Source: PKWO01 sp036384915 (GTDB lineage: Bacteria > Pseudomonadota > Gammaproteobacteria > Burkholderiales > Burkholderiaceae_D). Taken from it: DNA of 54,495 bases. Under the pieces are notes generated by a model that was not told the origin of the DNA, did no database searches, and saw only the letters and a program-made list of their open reading frames with translations. Made by a program: the position numbers and the translations under genes. The stretch covers positions 1-54,495 of the forward strand of contig DASVLJ010000076.1 in assembly GCA_036384915.1 (NCBI GenBank), read 5' to 3'. Shown piece after piece: positions 28,401 through 35,598 of this stretch (position 1 is the first letter of the stretch; each line of letters begins with the position of its first letter).

Positions 28401-28464
28401 TGCCGTACATCCATGCCATTTGGGCGACGCCCAATGCGATTGCTGTCTTTCGAAACTGCGCCAT
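25435..28464 (-). CDS. TonB-dependent receptor for xyloglucan oligosaccharides
   Basis: Outer-membrane TonB-dependent transporter of 1009 aa. The signal peptide ends near AMAQ at residue 27. A Gln/Pro/Ala/Thr spacer of short repeats leads to a TonB-box-like stretch (SIVVVTGQR), then the plug domain with LPDRSVTEVLQRVTGV and VQIRGLS. The rest is a 22-strand barrel ending in the aromatic-terminated YNAQLRYSF, the usual outer-membrane insertion signal. It is first in an operon with GH35 and GH31. It belongs to the sugar-specific group of large receptors that act without SusD in Proteobacteria. The substrate is inferred from the co-transcribed side-chain enzymes. The predicted transcript has an unusually long leader of about 357 bases. 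Confidence 0.93.
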   Translation of the reverse strand: MAQFRKTAIALGVAQMAWMYGSIAMAQTATQPAAQPATQAAPADKPASDPSIVVVTGQRAALRSAQKIKQDSDEVMDSIASDDIGKLPDRSVTEVLQRVTGVTIDHTMAASDPEHFSVEGSGVQIRGLSYVRSELNGRDEFSANGGRALNFEDVPPELMAGVDVYKNPSAEQIEGAIGGLVNLRTAMPFDFKGLKGAFSLQESYSSLMGGSPTPSFSALLSNRWSTDAGQFGALIDVAHSESKVRTDAYQAETYYPLTTVVPGQTVWIPKGVDYRTLDFDRKRDGLYGALEWKNSKAYSSLTFFDSHYDMQWNENALFSQANAYNITASNATYAPNGNLISGTLSDSADGGINFGDDTRTANRISDTKDLSWKLRVRASDRWTLTSDTQYIYSRTKSFDSTVGAGIELPSETVNLSGTGAPRLSFSASDIAYMANPNNYYWAYTMEHFDEGTAREFAWKGDAKFDFDDPILRDLRFGVRLTDRNSLTQNSNPGYNWAAITQPWQIGWDITGLAYMGDPRFSGGASLHSFNNFFNGGASVPALVFPNVSTTTGFPSSYAALHNYTNSLCVSGNTCGNWNPATFGTDPSGNNSQSEQTEAAYSQLRFEFDNLKYPVDGNVGLRYVLTQSVAHGYVAFTPSVNIPSGSTVTGVTVPSITAFAKEQDFSHSYVDALPSLNLRMKTSDQLQFRFAYSTAISRPDPSQMQAYTTLSEGVTSTTTGNTVNVSNVNLSGVAVGNPMLSPVKSNQVDLTAEWYFSPVGSLTFAVFDKRLKDIIINETFNYAVNDNSGTAQNFSVTGPINGASGTARGFELAYQQYFDMLPGWWSGFGVQGNFTYVDSHEDLYSPVTQAYCTGSSVGSNLAMNLNGCDTNGQTFGNLPLQGLSRRSYNLALLYDKGPFSARLAYNWRSKYLQAVNVNPTQGSDGLDTNPASPTYGQHNVTWGLPIWAGDYGQLDMSASYKITDDLSIVLEAQNINNAIYTQLMQQHNGLEGRAWFATGPRYNAQLRYSF

Positions 28465-28827
28465 TCCTTTGTCTCCTCTGTTTCAATCGATTTATTGTGA
28501 TTCCGGGCCAATCCGGTCTTTTACCAACCCTGCCTGTTAAAGCGATTCATTCCACCTCATTGTCACGATGCCGCGGGCGCGCCTACCCGCCGACGGTCGC
28601 GGCGCATGGCAAAGCCTGCGCCTCCGTCAATCTGGAAACGGCCATGCTCGGACGAAGATGTGTGAAGGTGCGCGAAGATGCGCAAACGTGCGTTGTGGCG
28701 CGAATTTCGCCGTGCCCCGCACGGACACGTCGCCGCCGATGTTCGATGTTCATTTTCGTGTCTCATATATTTTTTATGCCCCTTCAAACGTTCCAGCGGG
28801 CGCAGGAACCGAAGGTGCTGTGAAACT

Positions 28828-28888
28828 ATTCTGAGAGGAGCGCCATACCGCCGCAATTGCGAAATTCACCAAGGGTGCGAACGATATT
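28828..28888 (-). promoter_or_regulatory. XylR-type promoter module of the TBDR-GH35-GH31 operon
   Basis: Near-consensus minus-strand copy: AATATC at 28888-28883, CTTGG, GAATTTC and CAATTGCG, with the core ending at 28852. The -35 TTGCGG is at 28856-28851, followed by a 17-bp spacer and -10 CAGAAT at 28833-28828. It faces the receptor gene. Between it and the ATG lie about 360 bases of untranslated leader without a recognised element. Confidence 0.8.
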
Positions 28889-28973
28889 CGGCAAGCCAAT
28901 GCGAACAGGAGCGAACCGTTCCGGAGCAATTCCCCTCTCATGCATTGAGCATCTCTCGCATTTTTCTTGGGGG

Positions 28974-28995
28974 CTACCCGACAGATGTCGGGTAG
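28974..28995. promoter_or_regulatory. perfect 22-bp palindrome midway between divergent operators
   Basis: CTACCCGACA and its exact complement TGTCGGGTAG flank a 2-base centre. It lies 85 bp from the receptor operator and 76 bp from the xylR operator, upstream of both predicted start sites, so it is not in either transcript. A dimeric repressor or activator site is more likely than a terminator. No gene for the cognate regulator is identified. Confidence 0.5.
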
Positions 28996-29071
28996 GCCTA
29001 TTTTCCGAATTCCGCCGCTATAAAAACAACAGATGCGCGCGATTGGCACCATTGTCGGCAACCCCTTGCGG

Positions 29072-29132
29072 AGAATCATTAAAGCACTTGGCGGATTTCG
29101 CAATTGCGGCGATGCCGCGCCGCTTGCAAAAA
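29072..29132 (+). promoter_or_regulatory. XylR-type promoter module of xylR (autoregulation)
   Basis: Plus-strand copy: AGAATCATTA, CTTGG, GATTTC half-site and CAATTGCG ending at 29108. The -35 TTGCGG is at 29104-29109, followed by a 17-bp spacer and CAAAAA in the -10 position at 29127-29132. The weaker -10 fits modest, self-controlled expression of a regulator. The leader to the xylR ATG is about 150 bases. Confidence 0.65.
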
Positions 29133-29292
29133 TGTCGTGAATCGAACAAGAACGGCTGGCTTGCGACGGTGGGGACGCCGCCGCATCCACGTGGGGGGAT
29201 GCGCCGTCCCGCCCGAAATGGAGACAACGCACCTGCGCGGGAAGCCGCGGAGGGCGACATGCTAACATGAGCAATCATGGAGGCCGGCGATT

Positions 29293-30528
29293 ATGAAGAT
29301 GATCAAATCACATCGAATTGCATTGCTGTTCAATGCAAACAAGATTTTCGACCGTGAAGTCATTGCGGGCGTCGCGGCTTATCTTTCCGGCACGCGCGCG
29401 TCCTGGGACTTGTTCCTGGAAGAGGATTTCCGCTTGCGCCTGCCCGGTATCGAGCATTGGCAGGGCGACGGCATCATCGCCGATTTTGACGATCCCGCCG
29501 TGGCGGCGGCATTGACGCGCAGCCGTATTCCCGTGGTTGCGGTGGGAGGCTCATACGAGGATGAGACCGCCTATCCGACCGACATCCCCTATGTCGCGAC
29601 GGACAATTTCAAACTGATAAGACTCGCCTACGAACATCTGATCGACGCGGGCCTGCGCCGCTTCGCCCTGTTCAGCCTGCCTGAAGCCATGGAAAACCGC
29701 TGGGCCCAGGAAAGGGAAAACGCGTTTCGCAGCTTGATGCGGCGCGACAAAATGGAGGCGGAGATTTATCGCGGCCTGAGTACAAGCGCGCAGTCCTGGG
29801 ACGATGCGGTCGAACAGCAGATCAAGTGGCTGGCCAGCCTGCCCAAGCCGGTCGGCATCATTGCCGTCACCGACGCCCGTGCCAGGCAATTGCTGCAGGC
29901 CTGCCTGATTGCCGGAATTGAAGTGCCGGAACAGGTTGCCTTGATCGGCATCGATAACGACCCGCTGGCACGCATGCTGACGCGCATCCCTTTGAGCTCC
30001 GTGATCCAGGGCGCGCAGGAGATGGGGCGCACCGCCGCGCATTTGCTGGACCAGATGCTCAACGGCGCGCGCCTGCACAATACGCGCATCCTGGTTCCGC
30101 CGGCCGGCATCAATGTGCTGGCATCGAGCCGGCACGAGCCCGCCAAACATCCGCACGTCATGCGCGCCAGGCACTTCATACGGCAATACGCCTGCCAGGG
30201 CATCAAGACCGGCCAGGTCGCGGAATACGTTGGCATCTCACGCTCCTCCCTGGAGTCCTATTTCAGGCAGGAGCTGAACTGCAGCGTGCACGACGAAATC
30301 CTCAGATTCAAGCTCGACGCCGCCACCGAAATCCTGGCGCGCGGCAACTGCAATATCGCCGACGTCGCACTCAAATGCGGTTTCACGTCCATCCAATACA
30401 TGCACGCCGTGTTCAAACGCGAGCTGGGTTGCACGCCTCGAGCCTATCAGGACCGTGCCGCCCAGGGGTTCCGTTCGTCCGCCGATGCCGACACCGACAC
30501 TCACCTCGAAAATGCAAACGATTCCTGA
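29293..30528 (+). CDS. xylR: XylR-type xylose-responsive AraC-family regulator
   Basis: Transcription activator of 411 aa with the architecture of Escherichia coli XylR. Residues of about 5-275 form a LacI/periplasmic-binding-protein-like sugar domain (IALLFNANKIFDREVIAGVAAY at the start, VALIGIDNDPLARM later). The last 105 residues are an AraC-type double helix-turn-helix with TGQVAEYVGISRSSLESYF and NIADVALKCGF. The binding domain lacks an N-terminal helix-turn-helix, so it is not a LacI repressor. GGAGG stands nine bases before the ATG. It overlaps the epimerase gene downstream. In Escherichia coli this protein binds xylose and then tandem half-sites next to the -35. The same geometry is repeated six times in this locus, which makes it the obvious master regulator. 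Confidence 0.92.
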   Translation: MKMIKSHRIALLFNANKIFDREVIAGVAAYLSGTRASWDLFLEEDFRLRLPGIEHWQGDGIIADFDDPAVAAALTRSRIPVVAVGGSYEDETAYPTDIPYVATDNFKLIRLAYEHLIDAGLRRFALFSLPEAMENRWAQERENAFRSLMRRDKMEAEIYRGLSTSAQSWDDAVEQQIKWLASLPKPVGIIAVTDARARQLLQACLIAGIEVPEQVALIGIDNDPLARMLTRIPLSSVIQGAQEMGRTAAHLLDQMLNGARLHNTRILVPPAGINVLASSRHEPAKHPHVMRARHFIRQYACQGIKTGQVAEYVGISRSSLESYFRQELNCSVHDEILRFKLDAATEILARGNCNIADVALKCGFTSIQYMHAVFKRELGCTPRAYQDRAAQGFRSSADADTDTHLENANDS

Positions 30529-31588
30529 GACTACCGCCGCCCCATCCGCATCGCACCTGATGCAGCCGACCGGGGATCGGCTCTACCTGCTGCGCAATGC
30601 CCAGGACATGTGCCTGGCAATCAGCGAACGCGGTGCGGCGCTGGTCTCGTGGTGGGCACCGGACCGTTACGGCCGGGTCGCCGACGTCCTGCTCGGATAC
30701 CGGGACGCGCAGGACTACCTGGACAATCGCCACTACTTCGGCGCGATCATCGGCCGCTGGGCCAACCGCATTGCCAAGGGACGCTTCACGGTCGACGGCA
30801 TCGCCTTTCAAACCGATGTCAACGACAGGGGGAATCATCTCCATGGCGGCCCGGACGGATTTCATCGCGCGCGCTGGACCGCAAGCCCGCACGACGGCGA
30901 CGAGGGCGGCATATCGCTGCGGCTCGTCTCGCCGCACGGCGACGCCGGCTTCGCCGGCAACCTCGACGTGCGGGTGAGCTATGCGCTCGACGATGACGGC
31001 GGACTGACCATCACCTATGAAGCGACCACCGATGCGCCGACGGCGGTCAACCTGACGGCGCACCCTTATTTCAATTTGAACGGCGGCGGCAGCGACGTCG
31101 GCGACCACATGCTGCAGATCCACGCCGACCATTATCTCGCCATCGACGAGTCGGGAGTTCCGATCGGCGTCGTCCCGGTCGGCGGAACGGCATTCGATTT
31201 CCGCCAGCCGACGGCGATCGGCCCGCGCCTGGCCTGGCCCGACGCGCAAGTCAGGGTAGCGGGCGGTTTTGACCACTGTTTTTGCACCGAGCCGCGGATC
31301 AATGGGAAAGCGGGTCCGTTGCGAGAGGTGGCACGCGTCTACGATCCCGGCTCGGGCCGGCAACTGGAAGTTTCAACGACGGAGGCCGGGCTCCAGTTCT
31401 ACAGCGGCAATGCGCTCGAAGGCGTGTCCGGACGCTCCTCGAAGCCGTATGGCAGGCACGACGGCTTCTGCCTCGAAGCGCAAGCCTACCCCGATCAAAT
31501 CAATGGCCCTCACGCGGCCGCCGTGATTTTGCGGCCGGGCCAGGTTTACCGCCAGACTACAGTGTACCGGCTCGGCTTGGTGCAATAG
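30512..31588 (+). CDS. aldose 1-epimerase (mutarotase)
   Basis: GalM-family mutarotase of about 358 aa, interconverting alpha and beta anomers of xylose, galactose or glucose. Recognisable motifs: GRWANRI, HLHGGPDGFH (substrate His), LTAHPYFNLNG with the catalytic histidine near residue 190, FDHCF, and the catalytic glutamate in STTEAGLQFYSG near 295. No signal peptide, so cytoplasmic. ATG at 30512 overlaps the xylR end by 17 bp, which implies translational coupling; frames to 30455 and from 30560 are also open. In the pathway it would supply the beta-D-xylopyranose anomer preferred by xylose dehydrogenases. It precedes the operator of the xylX operon, so it belongs to the xylR transcript. 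Confidence 0.9.
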   Translation: MQTIPETTAAPSASHLMQPTGDRLYLLRNAQDMCLAISERGAALVSWWAPDRYGRVADVLLGYRDAQDYLDNRHYFGAIIGRWANRIAKGRFTVDGIAFQTDVNDRGNHLHGGPDGFHRARWTASPHDGDEGGISLRLVSPHGDAGFAGNLDVRVSYALDDDGGLTITYEATTDAPTAVNLTAHPYFNLNGGGSDVGDHMLQIHADHYLAIDESGVPIGVVPVGGTAFDFRQPTAIGPRLAWPDAQVRVAGGFDHCFCTEPRINGKAGPLREVARVYDPGSGRQLEVSTTEAGLQFYSGNALEGVSGRSSKPYGRHDGFCLEAQAYPDQINGPHAAAVILRPGQVYRQTTVYRLGLVQ

Positions 31589-31639
31589 GGGTGCCCATAC
31601 CCTCTTTCTGGCCGGCGAAAGCGGCATTGCATGCTGCGC

Positions 31640-31700
31640 GTAATCATGACTCCGCTTGGTGAGTTTCATAATTGCGGTTTCCCGGCAAACGCGGCAACAT
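31640..31700 (+). promoter_or_regulatory. XylR-type promoter module of the Weimberg operon
   Basis: Plus-strand copy: TAATC half-site, CTTGG, GAGTTTC half-site and AATTGCG ending at 31676. The -35 TTGCGG is at 31672-31677, followed by a 17-bp spacer and CAACAT as -10 at 31695-31700. Start codon of xylX follows about 80 bp later. It would drive xylX-xylB-xylD-xylA-xylFGH and probably the GH3 gene. Confidence 0.75.
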
Positions 31701-31780
31701 CCTTCCAATCAAATGCGAATTTTGGTTGCGCGTAACGCTATGGCGAACCTGCCTCGCGCAAGCCGTAAGTTGAGGAGACG

Positions 31781-32962
31781 ATGGAAGGTTTTGCAGAATC
31801 GATGCTGCCCGCCGATATGGAGCGGGCGCTGCTTGTGGGCCGCGTATGGCGCGAAGGACCGGATGCCGGGCCGTCCGTAGTCGCAGTGCGGCGCGGCGAA
31901 GTGGTGGATATCTCCCGGCATTGCCCGACCGTGGCGGATTTGTTCGAACTCGACGACGCCTTGGCGGTTGCACGCGAAGCGAATGGCGAGACGCTGGGGC
32001 CGGTTCAGGAATTGATGCAAAACGCCTTGCATGCCGATGCGGTGCCCGCCTCGCGGCGCTTGCTCGCGCCTTGCGACGTGCAGGCCATCAAGGCGTGCGG
32101 AGTGACCTTCGCCGTCAGCCTGCTGGAGCGGGTGATCGAGGAACAAGCCAACGGCGACGCCTCGCGCGCCCACGCCTTGCGCGGCGAGTTGCAGGAATCC
32201 ATCGGCTCCGACCTGTCGGCCATCCGCCCGGGATCGGAAAGCGCCGCCAGGCTCAAGCGCGATCTGATCGCACGCGGCCTGTGGTCGCAATACCTGGAAG
32301 TCGGGATCGGCCCCGACGCGGAAGTGTTTTCGAAGTCGCAGCCGATGTCGGCGGTCGGACACGGCGCGGATATCGGCTTGCATCCCGCATCGAAGTGGAA
32401 TAATCCCGAACCCGAGATCGTCCTGGCCGTCAACAGCCGCTCCCAAGTCGTGGGAGCAAGCCTGGGCAACGACGTCAACCTGCGCGACATCGAAGGACGT
32501 AGCGCGCTGCTGCTCGGCAAGGCGAAAGACAACAACGGTTCTTGCGCGATCGGCCCTTTCATCCGCCTGTTCGACGAGCATTTCACGCTCGACACCATCC
32601 GCGATGCCGAGTTGAGCATGCTGATCGAAGGCGAGGACGACGGCTTCCGTCTCGCAGGCGTGAGCCGCATGCGCGAAATCAGCCGCGACCCGCTGGACCT
32701 GGTAAGCCAGGCAAGCGGCGCGCACCATCAATATCCCGACGGCTTCATGCTGTTTCTCGGCACGATGTTTTCTCCGATCGAGGATAGGGACGGAGCAGGC
32801 ATGGGATTCACCCATCACCTCGGGGACCGCGTGAGCATCGCCACGCCTTCCCTGGGCACGTTGGTCAATCGCGTCCGGCATTCCGACGCGATCGCCCCCT
32901 GGACCTACGGCGTGCGCGCCTTGTACCGCAATCTCGCGCGCCGAGGTCTTTTGCAAACATAA
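31781..32962 (+). CDS. xylX: 2-keto-3-deoxy-D-xylonate dehydratase (FAH family)
   Basis: Fumarylacetoacetate-hydrolase-family lyase of 393 aa, assigned to the Weimberg step that turns 2-keto-3-deoxy-xylonate into 2-oxoglutarate semialdehyde. The C-terminal metal-binding core is visible: NPEPEIVL near residue 208 (two Glu ligands), GNDVNLRDIEG near 228 (Asp) and LLLGKAKDNNG with its lysine near 247. Length and N-terminal extension match Caulobacter XylX and the AraD1-type arabonate enzymes. It has a strong GAGGAG site before the ATG. As first gene of an operon with xylB, xylD and xylA, the xylose branch is favoured over arabinose; sequence alone cannot separate XylX from AraD1. Confidence 0.82.
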   Translation: MEGFAESMLPADMERALLVGRVWREGPDAGPSVVAVRRGEVVDISRHCPTVADLFELDDALAVAREANGETLGPVQELMQNALHADAVPASRRLLAPCDVQAIKACGVTFAVSLLERVIEEQANGDASRAHALRGELQESIGSDLSAIRPGSESAARLKRDLIARGLWSQYLEVGIGPDAEVFSKSQPMSAVGHGADIGLHPASKWNNPEPEIVLAVNSRSQVVGASLGNDVNLRDIEGRSALLLGKAKDNNGSCAIGPFIRLFDEHFTLDTIRDAELSMLIEGEDDGFRLAGVSRMREISRDPLDLVSQASGAHHQYPDGFMLFLGTMFSPIEDRDGAGMGFTHHLGDRVSIATPSLGTLVNRVRHSDAIAPWTYGVRALYRNLARRGLLQT

Positions 32963-32999
32963 AAAAGTATCGAAGATCGCCCCCTAACTGAAAAACAAC

Positions 33000-33773
33000 G
33001 TGACAATGCAATATGCAACCTATCCCAGCCTGACCGATAAACGGGCCGTCATTACCGGCGGCGGCAGCGGCATCGGCGCCGCGCTTGTCGAGGCATTCGC
33101 GAAGCAGGGCGCCGAGGTGTTTTTCCTCGACATCGCCGACGAACCGGCGCAAGCCCTGGCGGCCTCCCTGCGCGACGTGCGCCACCCGCCCCGGTTCATC
33201 CATTGCGACCTGACCGACCTCGACGCCCTGGCGGCCGGCTTTGCCGAAATCGAACGCCATGCCGGCAAGGTGGATATCCTGATCAACAACGCCGCCAACG
33301 ACGACCGCCACAGTATCGCCGACGTCGACCGCCGCTATTGGGACGACCGCATCGCGGTCAATCTGCGCCACCAGTTTTTCTGCGCCCGCGCCGTGACCGA
33401 GGGAATGAAGGCGGCCGGCGGTGGCGTGATCCTGAATTTCGGCTCGATTTCCTGGCACCTGGCCTTGCCCAACCTGACGGTATACATGACGGCGAAAGCC
33501 GCCATCGAGGGCTTGACCCGCGGTCTGGCACGCGACCTGGGCGAATACGGCATACGCGTCAATTGCATCGTCCCGGGTTCGGTGCAGACGCCGCGCCAGC
33601 GGCAATTGTGGAACTCCCCTGAAGATGAAGCAAAAATTCTCGCGGCGCAATGCCTGCACCAGCCCGTGAGAGTGGAAGATGTGGCGGCTCTCGCCTTGTT
33701 TCTCGCATCCGACAATGCCGCACGCTGCACCGGCCGCGACTATTTCGTCGATGCCGGCTGGTATGGGGCATGA
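33000..33773 (+). CDS. xylB: D-xylose dehydrogenase (SDR family)
   Basis: NAD-dependent short-chain dehydrogenase, 257 aa, oxidising D-xylose to xylonolactone, the first Weimberg step. Nucleotide site TGGGSGIG near residue 20, NNA near 98, catalytic serine in FGSISWH near 145, and YxxxK (YMTAK) at about 161-165. The sequence around SWH and the C-terminal FVDAGWYGA resemble Caulobacter XylB. Starts GTG at 33000 or ATG at 33006; neither has a Shine-Dalgarno sequence, so translation may rely on coupling with xylX 37 bp upstream. Naming note: this is the Caulobacter xylB, not xylulokinase. The operon position is the main support for xylose as substrate. Confidence 0.85.
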   Translation: MTMQYATYPSLTDKRAVITGGGSGIGAALVEAFAKQGAEVFFLDIADEPAQALAASLRDVRHPPRFIHCDLTDLDALAAGFAEIERHAGKVDILINNAANDDRHSIADVDRRYWDDRIAVNLRHQFFCARAVTEGMKAAGGGVILNFGSISWHLALPNLTVYMTAKAAIEGLTRGLARDLGEYGIRVNCIVPGSVQTPRQRQLWNSPEDEAKILAAQCLHQPVRVEDVAALALFLASDNAARCTGRDYFVDAGWYGA

Positions 33774-33806
33774 TACGGTTTTGGCAGGCATGAAAAGAGT
33801 TACATC

Positions 33807-35594
33807 ATGAGCAGCAGCAACAGGAAGCCCGCGCAGCGCTTCCGCTCGCAGGACTGGTTCTCGAATCCCGAACGCATCGACATGACGGCGCTGTATCTCG
33901 AGCGCTTCATGAACTACGGCATCACGGCCGACGAACTGCGCTCGGGCAAGCCCATCATCGGCATCGCGCAAAGCGGAAGCGACCTGAGTCCGTGCAATCG
34001 CATCCACCTGGAACTCGCACAACGCGTGCGCGCCGGCATCCGCGATGCCGGCGGCATTCCGATGGAGTTTCCGCTGCATCCGATTTTCGAAAATTGCCGC
34101 AGGCCGACCGCCGCCATCGACCGCAATCTGGCCTACATGGGCCTGGTCGAGATTCTGCACGGCTACCCCATCGACGCCGTTGTCCTGACGACGGGTTGCG
34201 ACAAGACCACGCCGTCCCAACTCATGGCCGCTGCCACGGTCGATATCCCCGCCATCGTGCTCTCGGGCGGGCCGATGCTCGACGGCTGGCTCGACGGCGA
34301 ACTGGTCGGCTCCGGCGCGGCGATCTGGAAGGGGCGGCGCCAGCTCGCGGCGGGCCAGATAGACGAGGAAAAATTCCTGCAGATCGCAACGGCTTCCGCG
34401 CCGTCGGCCGGCCATTGCAATACCATGGGCACGGCTTCCACCATGAATGCCATCGCCGAAGCGCTGGGCATGTCGCTGACAGGCTGTGCGGCGATTCCGG
34501 CCCCCTACCGCGAACGCGGGCAGATCGCCTATGAGACGGGCCGGCGCATCGTCGAGATGGCTTACCTCGACCAGCGCCCGTCGACCATACTGACGCGCGA
34601 CGCGTTTCTCGACGCCATCGTCGTCAACGCCGCCATCGGCGGCTCTACCAATGCCCAGCCACACATCATGGCCATGGCGCGGCATGCCGGCGTCGAGCTC
34701 GTCTCGGACGACTGGATGCGCTATGGCTACGACATACCGCTGTTGCTGAACATGCAGCCTGCCGGCAAGTACCTGGGCGAGCGCTTCCACCGCGCCGGCG
34801 GCGTGCCGGCCATCATGTGGGAGCTGCTGCAGGCCGGAAAACTGCGCGCCGACCGGCCGACCGTGACAGGAAACAGCATGGCTGCCAATCTGCAAGGGCG
34901 GGAAACGGTCGACCGCGAAATGATCACCCCCTATGCCGAACCGCTGCGCCGGCAGAGCGGCTTCCTGGTCTTGCGAGGCAACCTGTTCGATTTCGCCATC
35001 ATGAAGACCAGCGTGATCTCGGACGCATTCCGCCAGCGTTACCTGTCCAAGCCGGGGGAGGAAGGACGCTTCGAGTGCCGCGCCGTCGTGTTCGAAAGTT
35101 CCGACGACTATCATGCGAGGATCAACGACCCGGCGCTCGGCATCGATGAAAACACGATACTCGTGATCCGCGGCTGCGGGCCGGTCGGCTGGCCCGGGTC
35201 GGCCGAAGTCGTCAATATGCAGCCGCCCGATGCGCTGATCAAGCGCGGCATCAATGCCTTGCCGACGCTGGGCGACGGACGTCAATCGGGTACGTCGGAC
35301 AGCCCTTCCATCCTCAACGCCTCCCCCGAAAGCGCGGTGGGCGGCGGCCTGGCCTACCTGCGTACGGGCGATATCGTGCGTATCGACATCGCCAGCGGCC
35401 GCTGCGACATGCTCGTCGGGGAGGAAGAGCTGGAAGCGCGGAAACGGGCAGCGCTGCCGCCCGTACCGGCCAGCCAGACGCCGTGGCAGGAAATCTACCG
35501 TGCCACCGTCGGACAACTTGAGGCCGGCGCGTGCATGGAACTCGCCCTGAACTACCGCGACGTTGCGCACACGCCGCCGCGCCACAATCACTAA
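33807..35594 (+). CDS. xylD: D-xylonate dehydratase (IlvD/Edd family)
   Basis: Iron-sulfur dehydratase, 595 aa, converting D-xylonate to 2-keto-3-deoxy-xylonate. The length equals that of Caulobacter xylonate dehydratase. Cluster cysteines are seen in SDLSPCN near residue 61, TTGCDKTTPSQ near 131 and HCNTMGTAS near 203, with the family stretch GGSTNA following. The C-terminal beta-barrel with GRQSGTSDSPSILN, whose serine acts as base, is complete. It is 33 bp after xylB and four bases before xylA, so firmly inside the operon. The IlvD/Edd group with pentonate specificity accepts xylonate and arabonate; xylose context decides the name. Confidence 0.9.
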   Translation: MSSSNRKPAQRFRSQDWFSNPERIDMTALYLERFMNYGITADELRSGKPIIGIAQSGSDLSPCNRIHLELAQRVRAGIRDAGGIPMEFPLHPIFENCRRPTAAIDRNLAYMGLVEILHGYPIDAVVLTTGCDKTTPSQLMAAATVDIPAIVLSGGPMLDGWLDGELVGSGAAIWKGRRQLAAGQIDEEKFLQIATASAPSAGHCNTMGTASTMNAIAEALGMSLTGCAAIPAPYRERGQIAYETGRRIVEMAYLDQRPSTILTRDAFLDAIVVNAAIGGSTNAQPHIMAMARHAGVELVSDDWMRYGYDIPLLLNMQPAGKYLGERFHRAGGVPAIMWELLQAGKLRADRPTVTGNSMAANLQGRETVDREMITPYAEPLRRQSGFLVLRGNLFDFAIMKTSVISDAFRQRYLSKPGEEGRFECRAVVFESSDDYHARINDPALGIDENTILVIRGCGPVGWPGSAEVVNMQPPDALIKRGINALPTLGDGRQSGTSDSPSILNASPESAVGGGLAYLRTGDIVRIDIASGRCDMLVGEEELEARKRAALPPVPASQTPWQEIYRATVGQLEAGACMELALNYRDVAHTPPRHNH

Positions 35595-35598
35595 GAGT

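Noticed and set aside
28974..28995. Intrinsic terminator reading of the 22-bp palindrome
   Set aside because: It lies upstream of both predicted divergent start sites, so neither flanking gene would be terminated there.
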